A stretch of 64,000 nucleotides of DNA from Sanguibacter sp. HDW7 (GTDB lineage: Bacteria; Actinomycetota; Actinomycetes; Actinomycetales; Cellulomonadaceae): NCBI RefSeq assembly GCF_011300875.1, contig NZ_CP049862.1, forward strand, positions 1,054,001 to 1,118,000, given 5' to 3'. The notes under the pieces are model-generated. The model had not been told where the DNA came from, made no database searches, and saw only the letters and a list, made by a program, of their open reading frames with translations. Below, one piece after another: positions 23,501 to 33,300 of this stretch; position 1 is the stretch's first letter, and the number at the start of each line of letters is the position of its first letter. Both the position numbers and the translations under genes were made by a program.

Positions 23501-26500
23501 GCACCGTCGTCCCCGGCACGTCCTGCACGGTCCTCGTCGCAGGCGACGCGCACGCGCCCGCAGGGCGTCCCGCGACGCTCGCGGTCCACGTGCGCTCGAC
23601 GGCCGACGTCCCGCTCGACGTCACCGTCCACGTGCGCGGGCTCGACGACGGCTGGTCGCCCGCGCCCGGTGTCCTCGCGGGGCTCAAGCCCGACGCGACG
23701 GGCACCGTCGAGCTCGTCGTCGTGGCGCCCGCGGGCGCGATGGCCGGGGAGTACGCGTGCGCCGTCGTTGTCGAGACGGCGCCGGCGGGCGTCCGCGCGA
23801 CCCCGCAGCAGACGGTCGCGCCCGCGACCGTGACGGTCGACGCACCGAGCCGCGTCGTCCTCGCGGTCGAGCCCGCCGAGGCGCGTGCGCGGCTCTCGCG
23901 CCGCGTGGCCGTCGTCCTGTCGAACACGGGCGAGGACCCCGTCGAGCTCGAGCTCGCGACGCGGTCCGACCGCGGCCTGCACGTCGACGTGCCGCGGCAC
24001 GTGCGCGTCCCGGCGCGCTCGACGACGCGCGTCACGGCACGCGCCCGCATCCTGCGCCCGTCCTGGGTGGGGCACCGCGACCGGCGCGGCTACGAGATCT
24101 TCGCGCACGGGTCGCAGGCGCCCGCGACGTTCCGCGGCGGCGTCACCGCCATGCCGTTCGTCACGGCGTCGATGACGCGGGCGCTCGCGCTCGTCCTCGT
24201 CGTCGCGCTGTGGCTCGGCGGGCTCGTCGTCGCCGTGCCGCGCATCCGCGACGCGGTCGGGGAGCGGACGTCGCCGACGCCCGTCGCGACCGCGGTGCCC
24301 GGCACCCCAGGGACGCCGGGCGATCCGCAGGCACCCGACGAAGACCCCGGCACGGGGTCCGACGACCCCGGGGAGACGCCGTCCGAGCTCGCGGGCACCG
24401 TGCGTGCCGCGGGCCTCGTGACGTCCGACGCTCCCGGCGGCGTCACGGTGCGGCTCACGCCCTACCAGGGCGCGACCGGAGGTCCGGCGGAGGACGACGG
24501 CACCACGACGACGGCCTCCGGGGTCGTCGCCGGCCAGACGCAGGACGACGATGGGACGACGGCGACGGCGGACGGCGGACCAAGCGCCCCCGGCACGTCA
24601 GCGTCGTCGTTCGCGGCCGTGGCCCGCGTCCTCGCCACGGCCCTGCCCGGCGTCCGCGCCGCCGACGTCGCCCGCGCGACCGCAGTCCGAGCGACCGCAG
24701 CCCGCGCGACCGGCACGACCGACTCGCGTGCCGTGACCCGCACGCCCGCGGGCGCGCTCGTCCCCGAGACCACCTCGCTCGCGCGCGAGCGCTCGACGCG
24801 CACGCTCGACGACGGCACGTGGGCCGTCGCGGGCCTCGTGCCCACCGCGACGTACCTCGTCGAGATGTCGAAGCCCGGCTACCAGACCGTCCGCCGCGTC
24901 GTCACAGGCGTCGAGGCCGCGGCCGGCCTCGACGCCGAGCTCCACGCGGGTGCCGGCCGCCTCTCGGGCACCGTGCGCGGTCCCGGCGGTGCCGTGGGCG
25001 GCGCGACAGTGACGATCACCGACGGCACGTCGACCGTCACGACGTCGACCCGCACGCGCGGCGACGTCGGCGCGTGGGAGGTCGACGGTCTCTCGACGCC
25101 GTCGACGTTCCTCGTCACCGTGACCGCGGACGGCCTCGGCACGGCGTCGCGCCTCGTGACGCTCGGTGCGTCGGGCGCCGCGACCGCGAGCATGAGCCTC
25201 GTCCACGGCGAAGGCTCGCTCGCCGGGAGCGTCACGGGGCCCGACGGCCTCGGCGCCCTCGGACCCGTCGGCGGCGCGACCGTCGTCGTGCGCGGCGAGG
25301 GCGTCGAACGCACCGTGACGACCGCGACCGCAGGCCGCCCCGGCACGTACGTCGTCGACGGCCTGCCGGTGCCGGGGGAGTACACGCTCGAGGTCTCCGC
25401 GCCAGGTCACACGTCCGTGACGCTCCGCGCGAAGCTGCGCACGGGCCGTGCGACGACGCGCGACGTGCGCCTGCCCGCGTCGGGCGCCGCCGTCCAGGGG
25501 ACGGTCGTCGCGCCCGACGGCTCGGGCCTCGGCGGCGTCGGGCTCACGCTCACCGGCTCCGAGAACACCTACCGGACGATGTCGTCGACCGAGGGCACCG
25601 GCGCGTTCCGCGTCGGCGGCATGGAGCCCGGCACGTACGTCGTCACCGCCGAGTCCTTCGGGCGCGCGACCGCACGCACCGAGGTCGAGGTCGGCCCGGG
25701 AGGGACGGCGAGCGTGCGCCTCACGCTCGCCGAGTCCGACGCCGGGGGCGTGACCACGGACGCGCGCGTGCGCGGCCGCGCGGTCGACGCGCGGACGAAC
25801 GGCCAGATCACGTGCTCGGCCACCGTCGCCGAGGAGTGCCTCGTCACCGCGACCATCACGACGACGAACCCCGACGGCACCCCCCGCACGGTGCGCGTGA
25901 CCACCGCCCCCGACCTCGAGTACACGATCCCCGCGGCCGACGAGCCCGGCCTGGCGCCCGGCCTCTACACCGTGACCCTCTCAGCGCCCGGGTACGAGCC
26001 CGGAACGGTGCGCGTCGAGGTGCCCATGGGACGCACGGTTACCGCGACGAACGTCGCGCTCTACCCGTCGCCGTCCGTCGTCGGCACCGTGCAGGCCCGC
26101 GTCGGGTCCGTGCCCGCCGGCACGTGCGTCGTCGTGTCCCCGACGGGCACGCCGCTGCCCGACGGCACCACCTGCACCGTCGGTGCGGCGAGCGACGGCA
26201 CCCCGACGTGCACCGTCGCCGCGCCGCACCGCTGCGCGGGCACCGGCACGAACGGCGCCTACCAGGTCGAGCGGCTGCGCGCGGGCGGGTACACCGTCAC
26301 CGTCCTGCCCGGCGACCCCGAGTACCTCTACCCGGTCGCAGCGACCGAGCTCACGCTCGTCGCAGGCCAGGTCGCACGCTTCGACGCGACCCTCGAGCGG
26401 CTCGGACGCGTCGCCGTGACGGCGCTCGTCGACGTCGGCGGCTCGGGCCTCGACCCGCTGCCCGGCGCGCTCGTCACCCCCGTCGCGACCGACGGTCGAC

Positions 26501-29500
26501 GCGGCACGACGGTCACCGCCGGCCCGAGCGGTGCCGCCCTCCTCACCCATCTTGCGGCCGGCACCTACACGGTCGAGGTCGTCGCGCCCGACACGGGCGC
26601 GTCCGCGCGAGCGACGGGCGTCGAGGTCGCGCTCAACCAGGAGGCCGCGCGTCCCGTCGTCGTCGCGTCGAGCGCGACCCGCTTCTCCGGGCGGGTCGTG
26701 ACCTTCCTCGACGGCTCCCTGCCGACCGGCCTCGGCGGCCGCACGGTCACCGTCACGGGCATCGTCGGCTACGACGGCGTCACAGCGGTGCGCGGCTCCG
26801 CGACAGGGACGACGCAGGCCGACGGGACCTTCGACGTCGGCACCGACCCGGCCGGCTCGCCGCTCGAACGGCTCGTCCTCGTCTCGTCGAAGTTCGACGT
26901 CGTCGTCGACGGGGACACCGTCTACGAGGGCGCACGGCTCACCGGCACGACCGTGGACACGAACGGCACCGTGACGCTCACGCTCGACCCCGTCGCGCGA
27001 GACTTCGACGGCGTCGTTGCCTTCACGGGGGCGACCGGCGCCGACCTCGTCAACCTCGCCGAGAACGTCACGTACACGGTGACGTCGTTCCCGGCGGGCA
27101 CGTCCGTGCACGCGCCTCAGGTGCGAGACGGCGCTGTGGCAGACCCCTCGGGCTCCGTCCCCCTCGTGTGGGGCGACACCGCTCTCGGCGCGCCCGCCAC
27201 GGGCACGGGCGGTCTCGTGCGGCCGGGACGCTACGTCGTCGAGGCGAGCCTGCCGGGCTTCACGTCGGCACGCGTCACGTACAACGTGCCGGTCGTCGGC
27301 TCGGGTGCGGTGCCGCGGCTCGTCGTCGGGCTCGCGAAGCACGGCGTGCTCGCCGTGCGCGTCGTCGACGCGGCCGACGGGGCCGACGTGCCCGGTGCGA
27401 CGATGACGCTCACGCTCGGCGGCGTGACGACCACCCGTACGGCCGACGGGACGGCGGCGGTGTCGTTCGGCACGGTCGCCCCCGGGACCTACGACGTGGC
27501 AGTGAAGGCCGCCGGATACCGCTTCGTCACAGGCGCCGAGGTCGTCGTGGTCGCGGGCGCGACCCTCGCCGGTGCCGTCGCCGTCGAGGTCACCCGGATG
27601 GGGACGATCAGCGGGAAGGTGACGCTCGACGAGGCCGGGACCGAACGCGCGGCCGAGGGCGTCGAGGTCGTCGCGTCGAGGGGCAGCACGATCTTCCGGA
27701 CGCGCACCGGCCCCGGCGGCACGTACGAGATCACGGGCAGCGCGGACGTCGAGGGTCTTGCGGCCGGCCCCTGGACCGTGCAGGCAAAGCTCGCTGGGTA
27801 CGTCGACGCGTCGCGCCCCGCCTCAGTCGGCGCCAACCCGGGGGCGGTGGCGGCCGATCAGAACCTTGTGCTGGTCCTCGCGAAGGTCGACGTGACGATC
27901 GAGCTCGTCGACGTCGACGGCCTCGGCATCGATCTCGGCCGGGTGAACGTCCGCCCCGTGAGCTCAGCCGTGCTGCCGCCGACGTGCGTGCCGACCGGGA
28001 CGGGCACGTGCCCCGACGGGCTACGGGTCTTCAAGGACGTTCACCCGCTGCCCATGAACCTCCTCGTGACGACGGACGGCGGCACGAGCCTCACCGTGCA
28101 GATCGTCCCCGTGGTCGGTGGCACGCAGCCGACCATCCTCGTGCCGGTGACAGGACGCAAGAACACTGTGCGCGTCAACGTGCAGGGTCAGGCCGGCGGG
28201 AGCGCACCCGTCGCGGTGAGCGACGCGACCGTGTCGCTCCTCGCGGGGGCGACGACGGTCGCCACCCAGCCCGGCGAGAACGACGGCGCGGGCGTCTACG
28301 TGCTCGACAGCATCGACGCCGGCTCGTACACGGTCGAGGTCGCCGCGCCGGGATACGCACCCGCGACGCGCAGCGTGTCGGTCACGGGTGGACAGACGGT
28401 GTCGGTCGACGTCGTCCTCTCGACGACGCCGCGGCAGGTGACGCTCGTGCTCACGTCGGTACGCGGCGGCGACCTCACGGGCGCGGTCGTGGAGATGCGT
28501 CCCGCTGGCGGCGGCTCGTCCGACGAGCGACTGCCGCTCGGGGCGCAGCCCGTGACGCGGCTCGGCGGGGACACGTACGGGACGACGTTCGCCCAGGTGC
28601 CGCCGGGCGAGTGGCTCATGGTCGTCTCGGGGCCGACGGGGCACCTGTGGACGATCACGCACACTGTCCTCGGGACCGGCGGCGACGACGTCGCGATCTC
28701 GGTCGACGAGGTCCGCGTGCGTGCGCTCGTCGACGCGTCCGCGGAGTTCGCCGCCGAGGGCGGGACGACAGTCCCCGTGACGGTCGCGCCGGCGTCAGGC
28801 GCCGAGCCGGGCGGGTTCACGGGAGCGACCCTCACCGTCGTCCCCGGCGCGGGGCACGAGGAGCTGTGGCTGCTCGCCGACGCGGGCGGGTACACACTCA
28901 CGGCAACGGTGCCCGCGGCGATGCCGTGGCGGGTCGTCGGGACCCCTGCTACCGGCACGGGAGACGTCGTCCTCCACGGGACGCTGGAGCCCGAGCAGCA
29001 GCAGGTGAGCGTCACTGCGACGAACGCCACCGTTTCGCTCGACGCCCCGACATCGACGCTCACCGTGACCGTCGCCGCACCGAAGAACAACCCGAGCCCC
29101 AGGGGCACGGTCCTCGTCACGCTCGTCTCAGGCGCGACGCGCGTGCCTCTGCCCGCCGCGACGCTCGCGGCGAACAACGGCACCGCGACCGTGACGGTTG
29201 ACCGCGCGACGCCGGGGCTCGCCCCGGGGACCTGGCAGGTCGAGGTCGCCTACACGTCGTCCAGCACCGCCCGATGGGCGAACCGGACGTCGCTCGCCCC
29301 CGGGGCGACCGTCACCGCGACCGCCACGGCCGGGACGCTCTCGGCACCCGCCCCGACCGGGGGCTGGGTGCGGGGAGCGACGTTCACCGTGTCCTCGACG
29401 CGCGGAGCCGCCGTCGCGCTGACGAACGCGACGTGCGCCGTGGGCGGCGGCGCCGAGACGGCGAGCGTGACGATCGCTGCCGGGGGATCGGCGACGTGCA

Positions 29501-29661
29501 CGGTCGCGGCGACGCCGGCGACCGAGTTCACGGTGAGGCTCACGGCGTCGTCGCTCCCGGTGAACGCGGGGTGGGAGACGTGGACGTCCTGGCAGAGCGC
29601 TGCCCTCGGCACGGTCGCGGCGCTCCCCCCGGACCCGGACCCCAACCCGGTCGGGCCCTGA
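23497..29661 (+). CDS. Giant membrane-anchored repeat protein 3 (2054 aa)
   Basis: The largest gene in the window. It starts at GTG 23497, overlapping the previous stop; the frame is open upstream, but that part lies antisense to nothing useful and out of frame with protein 2, so it is not coding. Layout: cytoplasmic beta-sandwich part (1-~225), membrane helix ~229-248, a Pro/Gly/Thr-rich stalk (TPVATAVPGTPGTPGDPQAPDEDPG region), then about 20 carboxypeptidase regulatory-like/Ig-like repeats. The C-terminus ends in a Pro/Asp tail. Stretched end to end the repeats would reach well past the envelope. A role as tether, sensor or adhesin is inferred. Confidence 0.85.
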   Translation: MSTVVPGTSCTVLVAGDAHAPAGRPATLAVHVRSTADVPLDVTVHVRGLDDGWSPAPGVLAGLKPDATGTVELVVVAPAGAMAGEYACAVVVETAPAGVRATPQQTVAPATVTVDAPSRVVLAVEPAEARARLSRRVAVVLSNTGEDPVELELATRSDRGLHVDVPRHVRVPARSTTRVTARARILRPSWVGHRDRRGYEIFAHGSQAPATFRGGVTAMPFVTASMTRALALVLVVALWLGGLVVAVPRIRDAVGERTSPTPVATAVPGTPGTPGDPQAPDEDPGTGSDDPGETPSELAGTVRAAGLVTSDAPGGVTVRLTPYQGATGGPAEDDGTTTTASGVVAGQTQDDDGTTATADGGPSAPGTSASSFAAVARVLATALPGVRAADVARATAVRATAARATGTTDSRAVTRTPAGALVPETTSLARERSTRTLDDGTWAVAGLVPTATYLVEMSKPGYQTVRRVVTGVEAAAGLDAELHAGAGRLSGTVRGPGGAVGGATVTITDGTSTVTTSTRTRGDVGAWEVDGLSTPSTFLVTVTADGLGTASRLVTLGASGAATASMSLVHGEGSLAGSVTGPDGLGALGPVGGATVVVRGEGVERTVTTATAGRPGTYVVDGLPVPGEYTLEVSAPGHTSVTLRAKLRTGRATTRDVRLPASGAAVQGTVVAPDGSGLGGVGLTLTGSENTYRTMSSTEGTGAFRVGGMEPGTYVVTAESFGRATARTEVEVGPGGTASVRLTLAESDAGGVTTDARVRGRAVDARTNGQITCSATVAEECLVTATITTTNPDGTPRTVRVTTAPDLEYTIPAADEPGLAPGLYTVTLSAPGYEPGTVRVEVPMGRTVTATNVALYPSPSVVGTVQARVGSVPAGTCVVVSPTGTPLPDGTTCTVGAASDGTPTCTVAAPHRCAGTGTNGAYQVERLRAGGYTVTVLPGDPEYLYPVAATELTLVAGQVARFDATLERLGRVAVTALVDVGGSGLDPLPGALVTPVATDGRRGTTVTAGPSGAALLTHLAAGTYTVEVVAPDTGASARATGVEVALNQEAARPVVVASSATRFSGRVVTFLDGSLPTGLGGRTVTVTGIVGYDGVTAVRGSATGTTQADGTFDVGTDPAGSPLERLVLVSSKFDVVVDGDTVYEGARLTGTTVDTNGTVTLTLDPVARDFDGVVAFTGATGADLVNLAENVTYTVTSFPAGTSVHAPQVRDGAVADPSGSVPLVWGDTALGAPATGTGGLVRPGRYVVEASLPGFTSARVTYNVPVVGSGAVPRLVVGLAKHGVLAVRVVDAADGADVPGATMTLTLGGVTTTRTADGTAAVSFGTVAPGTYDVAVKAAGYRFVTGAEVVVVAGATLAGAVAVEVTRMGTISGKVTLDEAGTERAAEGVEVVASRGSTIFRTRTGPGGTYEITGSADVEGLAAGPWTVQAKLAGYVDASRPASVGANPGAVAADQNLVLVLAKVDVTIELVDVDGLGIDLGRVNVRPVSSAVLPPTCVPTGTGTCPDGLRVFKDVHPLPMNLLVTTDGGTSLTVQIVPVVGGTQPTILVPVTGRKNTVRVNVQGQAGGSAPVAVSDATVSLLAGATTVATQPGENDGAGVYVLDSIDAGSYTVEVAAPGYAPATRSVSVTGGQTVSVDVVLSTTPRQVTLVLTSVRGGDLTGAVVEMRPAGGGSSDERLPLGAQPVTRLGGDTYGTTFAQVPPGEWLMVVSGPTGHLWTITHTVLGTGGDDVAISVDEVRVRALVDASAEFAAEGGTTVPVTVAPASGAEPGGFTGATLTVVPGAGHEELWLLADAGGYTLTATVPAAMPWRVVGTPATGTGDVVLHGTLEPEQQQVSVTATNATVSLDAPTSTLTVTVAAPKNNPSPRGTVLVTLVSGATRVPLPAATLAANNGTATVTVDRATPGLAPGTWQVEVAYTSSSTARWANRTSLAPGATVTATATAGTLSAPAPTGGWVRGATFTVSSTRGAAVALTNATCAVGGGAETASVTIAAGGSATCTVAATPATEFTVRLTASSLPVNAGWETWTSWQSAALGTVAALPPDPDPNPVGP

Positions 29662-29673
29662 CAGATTCCCCAA

Positions 29674-29789
29674 ACGACTCGTAGGTCTCCAGCACCATCG
29701 AACGGTGCTGGAGACCTACGGGTCGAGCTGTCGTGTGCGACTCGTAGCGCCTTTGCACACCCGGGAGTGTGCAGAAGCGCTACGAGTCG
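29674..29789. terminator. Back-to-back hairpins between convergent CIS operons
   Basis: Two strong hairpins: 29675-29725 (stem GTAGGTCTCCAGCACC with its complement at 29704-29719) and 29738-29789 (23-bp arms, loop CCGGGA, one internal mismatch). Both begin with CGACTCGTAG, so they are related. They separate the plus-strand tether operon from the minus-strand structural operon and are well suited to terminate both. Confidence 0.85.
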
Positions 29790-29799
29790 GGACAGGGGG

Positions 29800-30300
29800 T
29801 CAGAGCCAGAGGCCGATGCCCAGGCACACCGCGCCCACGACCGTGAGCGCGACGAGGATCGGCCACCACGACACCTTCTCGGGCTCCGGCACGGGCTCGG
29901 GCACGACGACGACGGGCACGGGCACCGCGACGGGGGCCGGCGCGGCGGGCTCGGGCGGCGTCATCGACGACCCGCACCGCGCGCACACCGAGGCGAGCGT
30001 CGTGTTGAGCTCGGCGCACGCGGGGCACGGCACGCCCGTCGTGCGGCCGTGGCCGCCGGTGCCGGGCAGGCGTCGGCGGGCGTCGTCGGTCAGCACGGAC
30101 TCGCGGCGCGGAACGGCGCCGCCGGCCCAGAAGAGGGGCTCGTCGCACTGGCGGCAGAAGTCGACGGCGCGGCGCTCGCCGGGCTGGACGCTCGCGGGCG
30201 TGCCGCAGCCGGGGCACGCGACGGTGACGGTGCCGAGCGTGAGGTCGGGCACCGAGCCCGCCGTCACGTGCGGATCGGCGTGGCGTGACTCGCGGATCAT
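29800..30300 (-). CDS. Zinc-ribbon protein with C-terminal membrane anchor
   Basis: The 166-aa protein has two CxxC pairs typical of zinc ribbons (ACPGCG with CRQC; PCPACA with CARCGS), a Pro/Val-rich linker (residues ~115-140) and a C-terminal membrane helix (WWPILVALTVVGAVCLGIGLWL). It is the last gene of the structural operon, overlapping the tail-protein gene by 4 nt. A tail-anchored zinc ribbon beside baseplate genes could link the baseplate to the membrane; this is inference. Confidence 0.8.
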   Translation of the reverse strand: MIRESRHADPHVTAGSVPDLTLGTVTVACPGCGTPASVQPGERRAVDFCRQCDEPLFWAGGAVPRRESVLTDDARRRLPGTGGHGRTTGVPCPACAELNTTLASVCARCGSSMTPPEPAAPAPVAVPVPVVVVPEPVPEPEKVSWWPILVALTVVGAVCLGIGLWL

Positions 30301-30911
30301 CGGACACCTTCCAGGAGGTCCGCCGTGACGGCGGGGTAGATCTGGTCGCGTGCGACGCGCACAGTGGCGCGGACGTGGGCAGGAATCTCGTCGAGCACGA
30401 GGCCGAGCAGCGAGCGCGGGTCGAGACCGCCGGTCGACGGCAGCTCGACCTCGAGCCAGGCCGTGTCGGCGGGGCACGCACCCTCGGCGAACACGCCGCC
30501 GCCCTCGCGGACGACGACGCCCGGCCCGCACAGGGCCGTGAGCACGGTGCGCAGCGCGCCCGGCGTGCCGCGCGACATGAGCGTCGCCGCCCACGCCTCG
30601 AGCAGGGCACGCTGCCTCGCCTCACCTGGCACCTCGGGGCTGCCCCCGTCACCGGCGCCGTCGGACGGTGCGTCACTGCCTGACGTCACCCCCGCCCCGC
30701 CGTCGAGCGCCCGCACCCCGATCCACGACGCGAGCCACGGCAGCATCTCCGCGGGCGTGAGTCGGGTGTCGGCGAGGACGTCGAGGTTGTCGCCGTGCGC
30801 CTGCAGCGTGTCGGCCTGCTCCTCGAAGATCGTCACGAAGCGTCGGAAGAAGTCCTCGTCGACCATCGCGGGCGGCAGCTGGTCGACGAGCCACCCGGGC
30901 CGGCGGCTCAT
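30297..30911 (-). CDS. Phage tail gpI-like baseplate protein
   Basis: The 204-aa protein has the tail protein I/TIGR02242-type pattern: LVDQLPPAMVDEDFFRRFVTIFEEQADTLQAHGDNL at the start, TPAEMLPWLASWIGV, RGTPGALRTVLTALCG and a C-terminal VEVP-type strand region. In eCIS this corresponds to the Afp12-like baseplate component. The ATG overlaps the previous stop. Confidence 0.85.
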   Translation of the reverse strand: MSRRPGWLVDQLPPAMVDEDFFRRFVTIFEEQADTLQAHGDNLDVLADTRLTPAEMLPWLASWIGVRALDGGAGVTSGSDAPSDGAGDGGSPEVPGEARQRALLEAWAATLMSRGTPGALRTVLTALCGPGVVVREGGGVFAEGACPADTAWLEVELPSTGGLDPRSLLGLVLDEIPAHVRATVRVARDQIYPAVTADLLEGVR

Positions 30912-32884
30912 CGCACGACCACGCGGTGCGCGGCCGAGACGAACAGGGCCCCGGGCGTGAGGGTGAGCGCGTCCTGGCTGTCGCCCAGGCGGCGTCGGCC
31001 ACGCAGGTCGTAGTCGAAGAGCGTGACCTCCTCGACGCGCTCGACGCCGTCGACCTCGTCGACGACGTGCGCGAGCGCGGCGGACGTGAGGTCCTCGCCG
31101 AACGGCCAGCCCGCGCCGTCGGTGCCTCCGTGGAGGGGGTCGACGAACCGGTGGATGGCCTCGAGGACGCGCTGGCGCACGACGGCCGCGGGCCGCCCCG
31201 GCAGGGCGCGCACGAGCACGGCGGCGCTCGCCCCCTGGTAGAAGGGCGCCCCGACCTCGAGGCCCACGCCGACGAGCCGGCACGCGTCGAGCTCCGCGCC
31301 GACCCGGGCCCGCAGCTCGGGGGAGAGGGCGAGGTCGTCGATGTCGCGGTCCTCCGCGGCGCCGCGCGGGGCCGCTGCGGGCACGAGCAGCACGCGCACC
31401 GCGCCCGCCCTGCCCGCCACGGCGTCGCCGAGGGGCAGGCAGCGTGCGCGCGCGACCGCGGGCGACGCGGCGAGCGCGAGGCGTTCGTAGTCGCCGGCCG
31501 TCACGGCTCGGCGGCCCGTGCGCAGCGTGAGCGGCCCGCGGACCTTCGCCTCCTCGACGGTCTCGGGGTCGACGCCTCCGGACGCGGCCGTCGTGTTGGC
31601 GACGGACGCGACCATCGGCAGCGTCGTGCGGGGCGTGACGAGCGTCCCGGGCCCGACGTTGCCGCGCGCCCCGCCGCCCGAGCGGTAGGGGCTCACGCGC
31701 ACCTGGGCGCCGTCGGCGGGGATCGCACCGTGCTGGCGTACGCGACCGTCAGGGTGGCGGACGGACGGGCCGAAGCGGACCTCGCCCGTCGCGGAGTCCC
31801 ACACGACGTGGCGGTCGGTGGGGCCGGAGGCAGCGAAGTCGGCGACCTCGGTCCACGGCTCGGCGTCGCTCGTCGTGACGACGAGGATCTCCTCGCTCGG
31901 GCGGCGCGCGAGAACAGGCGTGTGGGCGACGCGGAAGACCTGCCCGGCCGTGCCCGTCGAGCGTCCGAGCACCTCGCCCGGGCGCCCCGTGACGTGCTCG
32001 GCGGGGACGGTGACGCCGACGACGCCGACGTCGAGCGACGTGAGCCGCGGCGACGTGCGGTACGTCGGCCGGCCGGGCGCAGCGCGCACGAGTCGCACGC
32101 GCACCCAGTGCGCGCCCGTGCCTCCGAGCGTGAGCGGCGGGTGCGAGCCCGGCAGCAGGAGGACGACGCGGCCGTCACGGTTGAGCCCGCCCGTCGTGTC
32201 CTCGTGCACCGTGAGCCGCACCCACGCCTCGCCGTCCCACGCCTCCCACACGAGCGGCGGGTCGGTCGGGTCGATGCCGATGCCGAGGACGTCGGCCGCG
32301 ACCGTGAGCTCGAGCGCGTGGTCCGCGAGCGAACCGGTGAAGCCCAGGTACGTCGCGTCGTCGAGCGTGATCTCCGGCGACGGGAACACCGCGAGGCTCG
32401 TGCCCCGGTAGGCGAGGTCGGCCCAGCCGTCGACGAGCTGGTCCGAGCCTGCCGCGGACGTCATCACGGCGCGCAGCGACGCGGGCCGCGCGACGGCCTC
32501 GCGCACCGTCGTGAAGACGACGTCGTCGGACGCGGAGCCCGACGCGGCGGGCGACGTCGCGACCTCGACCCCTGCGGGCACGACGACCTCGGCGCGCGCG
32601 GGCGCCGAGAACCAGAACGTGAGGTCGGCGCTCGCCGCCGACGGCCCGAACGGCTCGATGCCGACGAGCCCGAGGAAGTGCGCGTACATGCGCTCGGGCA
32701 CCTGGTTGACGCGGAAGAGCACCATCTCGCTCATCCACGCGAAGAGCTCGACGAGCGCGACGCCCGGGTCGGAGACGTTGTGGTTCGTCCACTCGGGGGT
32801 GTGGCGGGGGATGAGCCGCTTCGTCTCGTCGACGATGTCCTGGAAGGACCGGTCGTCGAGGTTCGGCGGGATGATCGGCGGCAT
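30908..32884 (-). CDS. Baseplate J-like protein (Afp11/Pvc11-like)
   Basis: The 658-aa protein matches the putative baseplate assembly family: MPPIIPPNLDDRSFQDIVDETKRLIPRHTPEWTNHNVSDPGVALVELFAWMSEMVLFRVNQVPERMY at the N-terminus (quoted in part as family landmark DPGVALVELFAWMSE), a beta-rich centre, RTGRRAVTAGDYERLALA and a C-terminal baseplate-wedge region. It is the gp6-like wedge protein of contractile tails. The ATG overlaps the gp25 stop (TGATG). Confidence 0.92.
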   Translation of the reverse strand: MPPIIPPNLDDRSFQDIVDETKRLIPRHTPEWTNHNVSDPGVALVELFAWMSEMVLFRVNQVPERMYAHFLGLVGIEPFGPSAASADLTFWFSAPARAEVVVPAGVEVATSPAASGSASDDVVFTTVREAVARPASLRAVMTSAAGSDQLVDGWADLAYRGTSLAVFPSPEITLDDATYLGFTGSLADHALELTVAADVLGIGIDPTDPPLVWEAWDGEAWVRLTVHEDTTGGLNRDGRVVLLLPGSHPPLTLGGTGAHWVRVRLVRAAPGRPTYRTSPRLTSLDVGVVGVTVPAEHVTGRPGEVLGRSTGTAGQVFRVAHTPVLARRPSEEILVVTTSDAEPWTEVADFAASGPTDRHVVWDSATGEVRFGPSVRHPDGRVRQHGAIPADGAQVRVSPYRSGGGARGNVGPGTLVTPRTTLPMVASVANTTAASGGVDPETVEEAKVRGPLTLRTGRRAVTAGDYERLALAASPAVARARCLPLGDAVAGRAGAVRVLLVPAAAPRGAAEDRDIDDLALSPELRARVGAELDACRLVGVGLEVGAPFYQGASAAVLVRALPGRPAAVVRQRVLEAIHRFVDPLHGGTDGAGWPFGEDLTSAALAHVVDEVDGVERVEEVTLFDYDLRGRRRLGDSQDALTLTPGALFVSAAHRVVVR

Positions 32885-33300
32885 CAGGATTCCTCGTGCG
32901 GGATGACGTAGAAGGGGTGGACGAGGTTGCGGCGGTCGTTGGTCGCCTTGACCCGGTAGGTGAGGTCGATGAGGACGAGCCCGGGGTTGTCGTCGTCCTG
33001 GCGGGGCGTGACGTCGAGGACCTCGATGCGCGGCTCCCACTGTGCGAGCGCGTCGCGCACCGCGCGGTCGACGAGCCCGAGGAGGTTCGCGGTGACGGGC
33101 TCGAAGAGCAGGTCCCAGATGCGGCAGCCGAACTGCGGTCGCATGAGGCGCTCGCCGGGCGCCGTGAGCAGGACGACGCGGATCGCGTCGTCGAGGTCGC
33201 CCGAGCCGTCCGTGAGCGCGATCGAGCCCGACGCGTCGACGCGCAACGGCCACGTGAAGCCGCGTCCTACGAAGGACGCGGCGGAGGATGCGTTCTCCAT
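32884..33300 (-). CDS. gp25-like baseplate wedge protein (Afp9-like)
   Basis: The 138-aa protein has the gpW/gp25 motif set: GRGFTWPLRV, DDAIRVVLLTAPGERLMRPQFGCRI and a C-terminal LIDLTYRVKATNDRRN strand. It nucleates sheath assembly at the baseplate in contractile systems. It is coupled to the spike gene above and the baseplate J-like gene below. Confidence 0.93.
   Translation of the reverse strand: MENASSAASFVGRGFTWPLRVDASGSIALTDGSGDLDDAIRVVLLTAPGERLMRPQFGCRIWDLLFEPVTANLLGLVDRAVRDALAQWEPRIEVLDVTPRQDDDNPGLVLIDLTYRVKATNDRRNLVHPFYVIPHEES

Noticed and set aside
23757-29201. 1814-aa Arg-rich open frame inside the third giant
   Set aside because: It is the +1 shadow of the giant; composition is nearly all Arg, Asp, Gly, His, with no domain.
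30926-32911. 661-aa plus-strand frame opposite the baseplate gene
   Set aside because: Shadow of the baseplate J-like gene: charged, repetitive, no recognisable domain.
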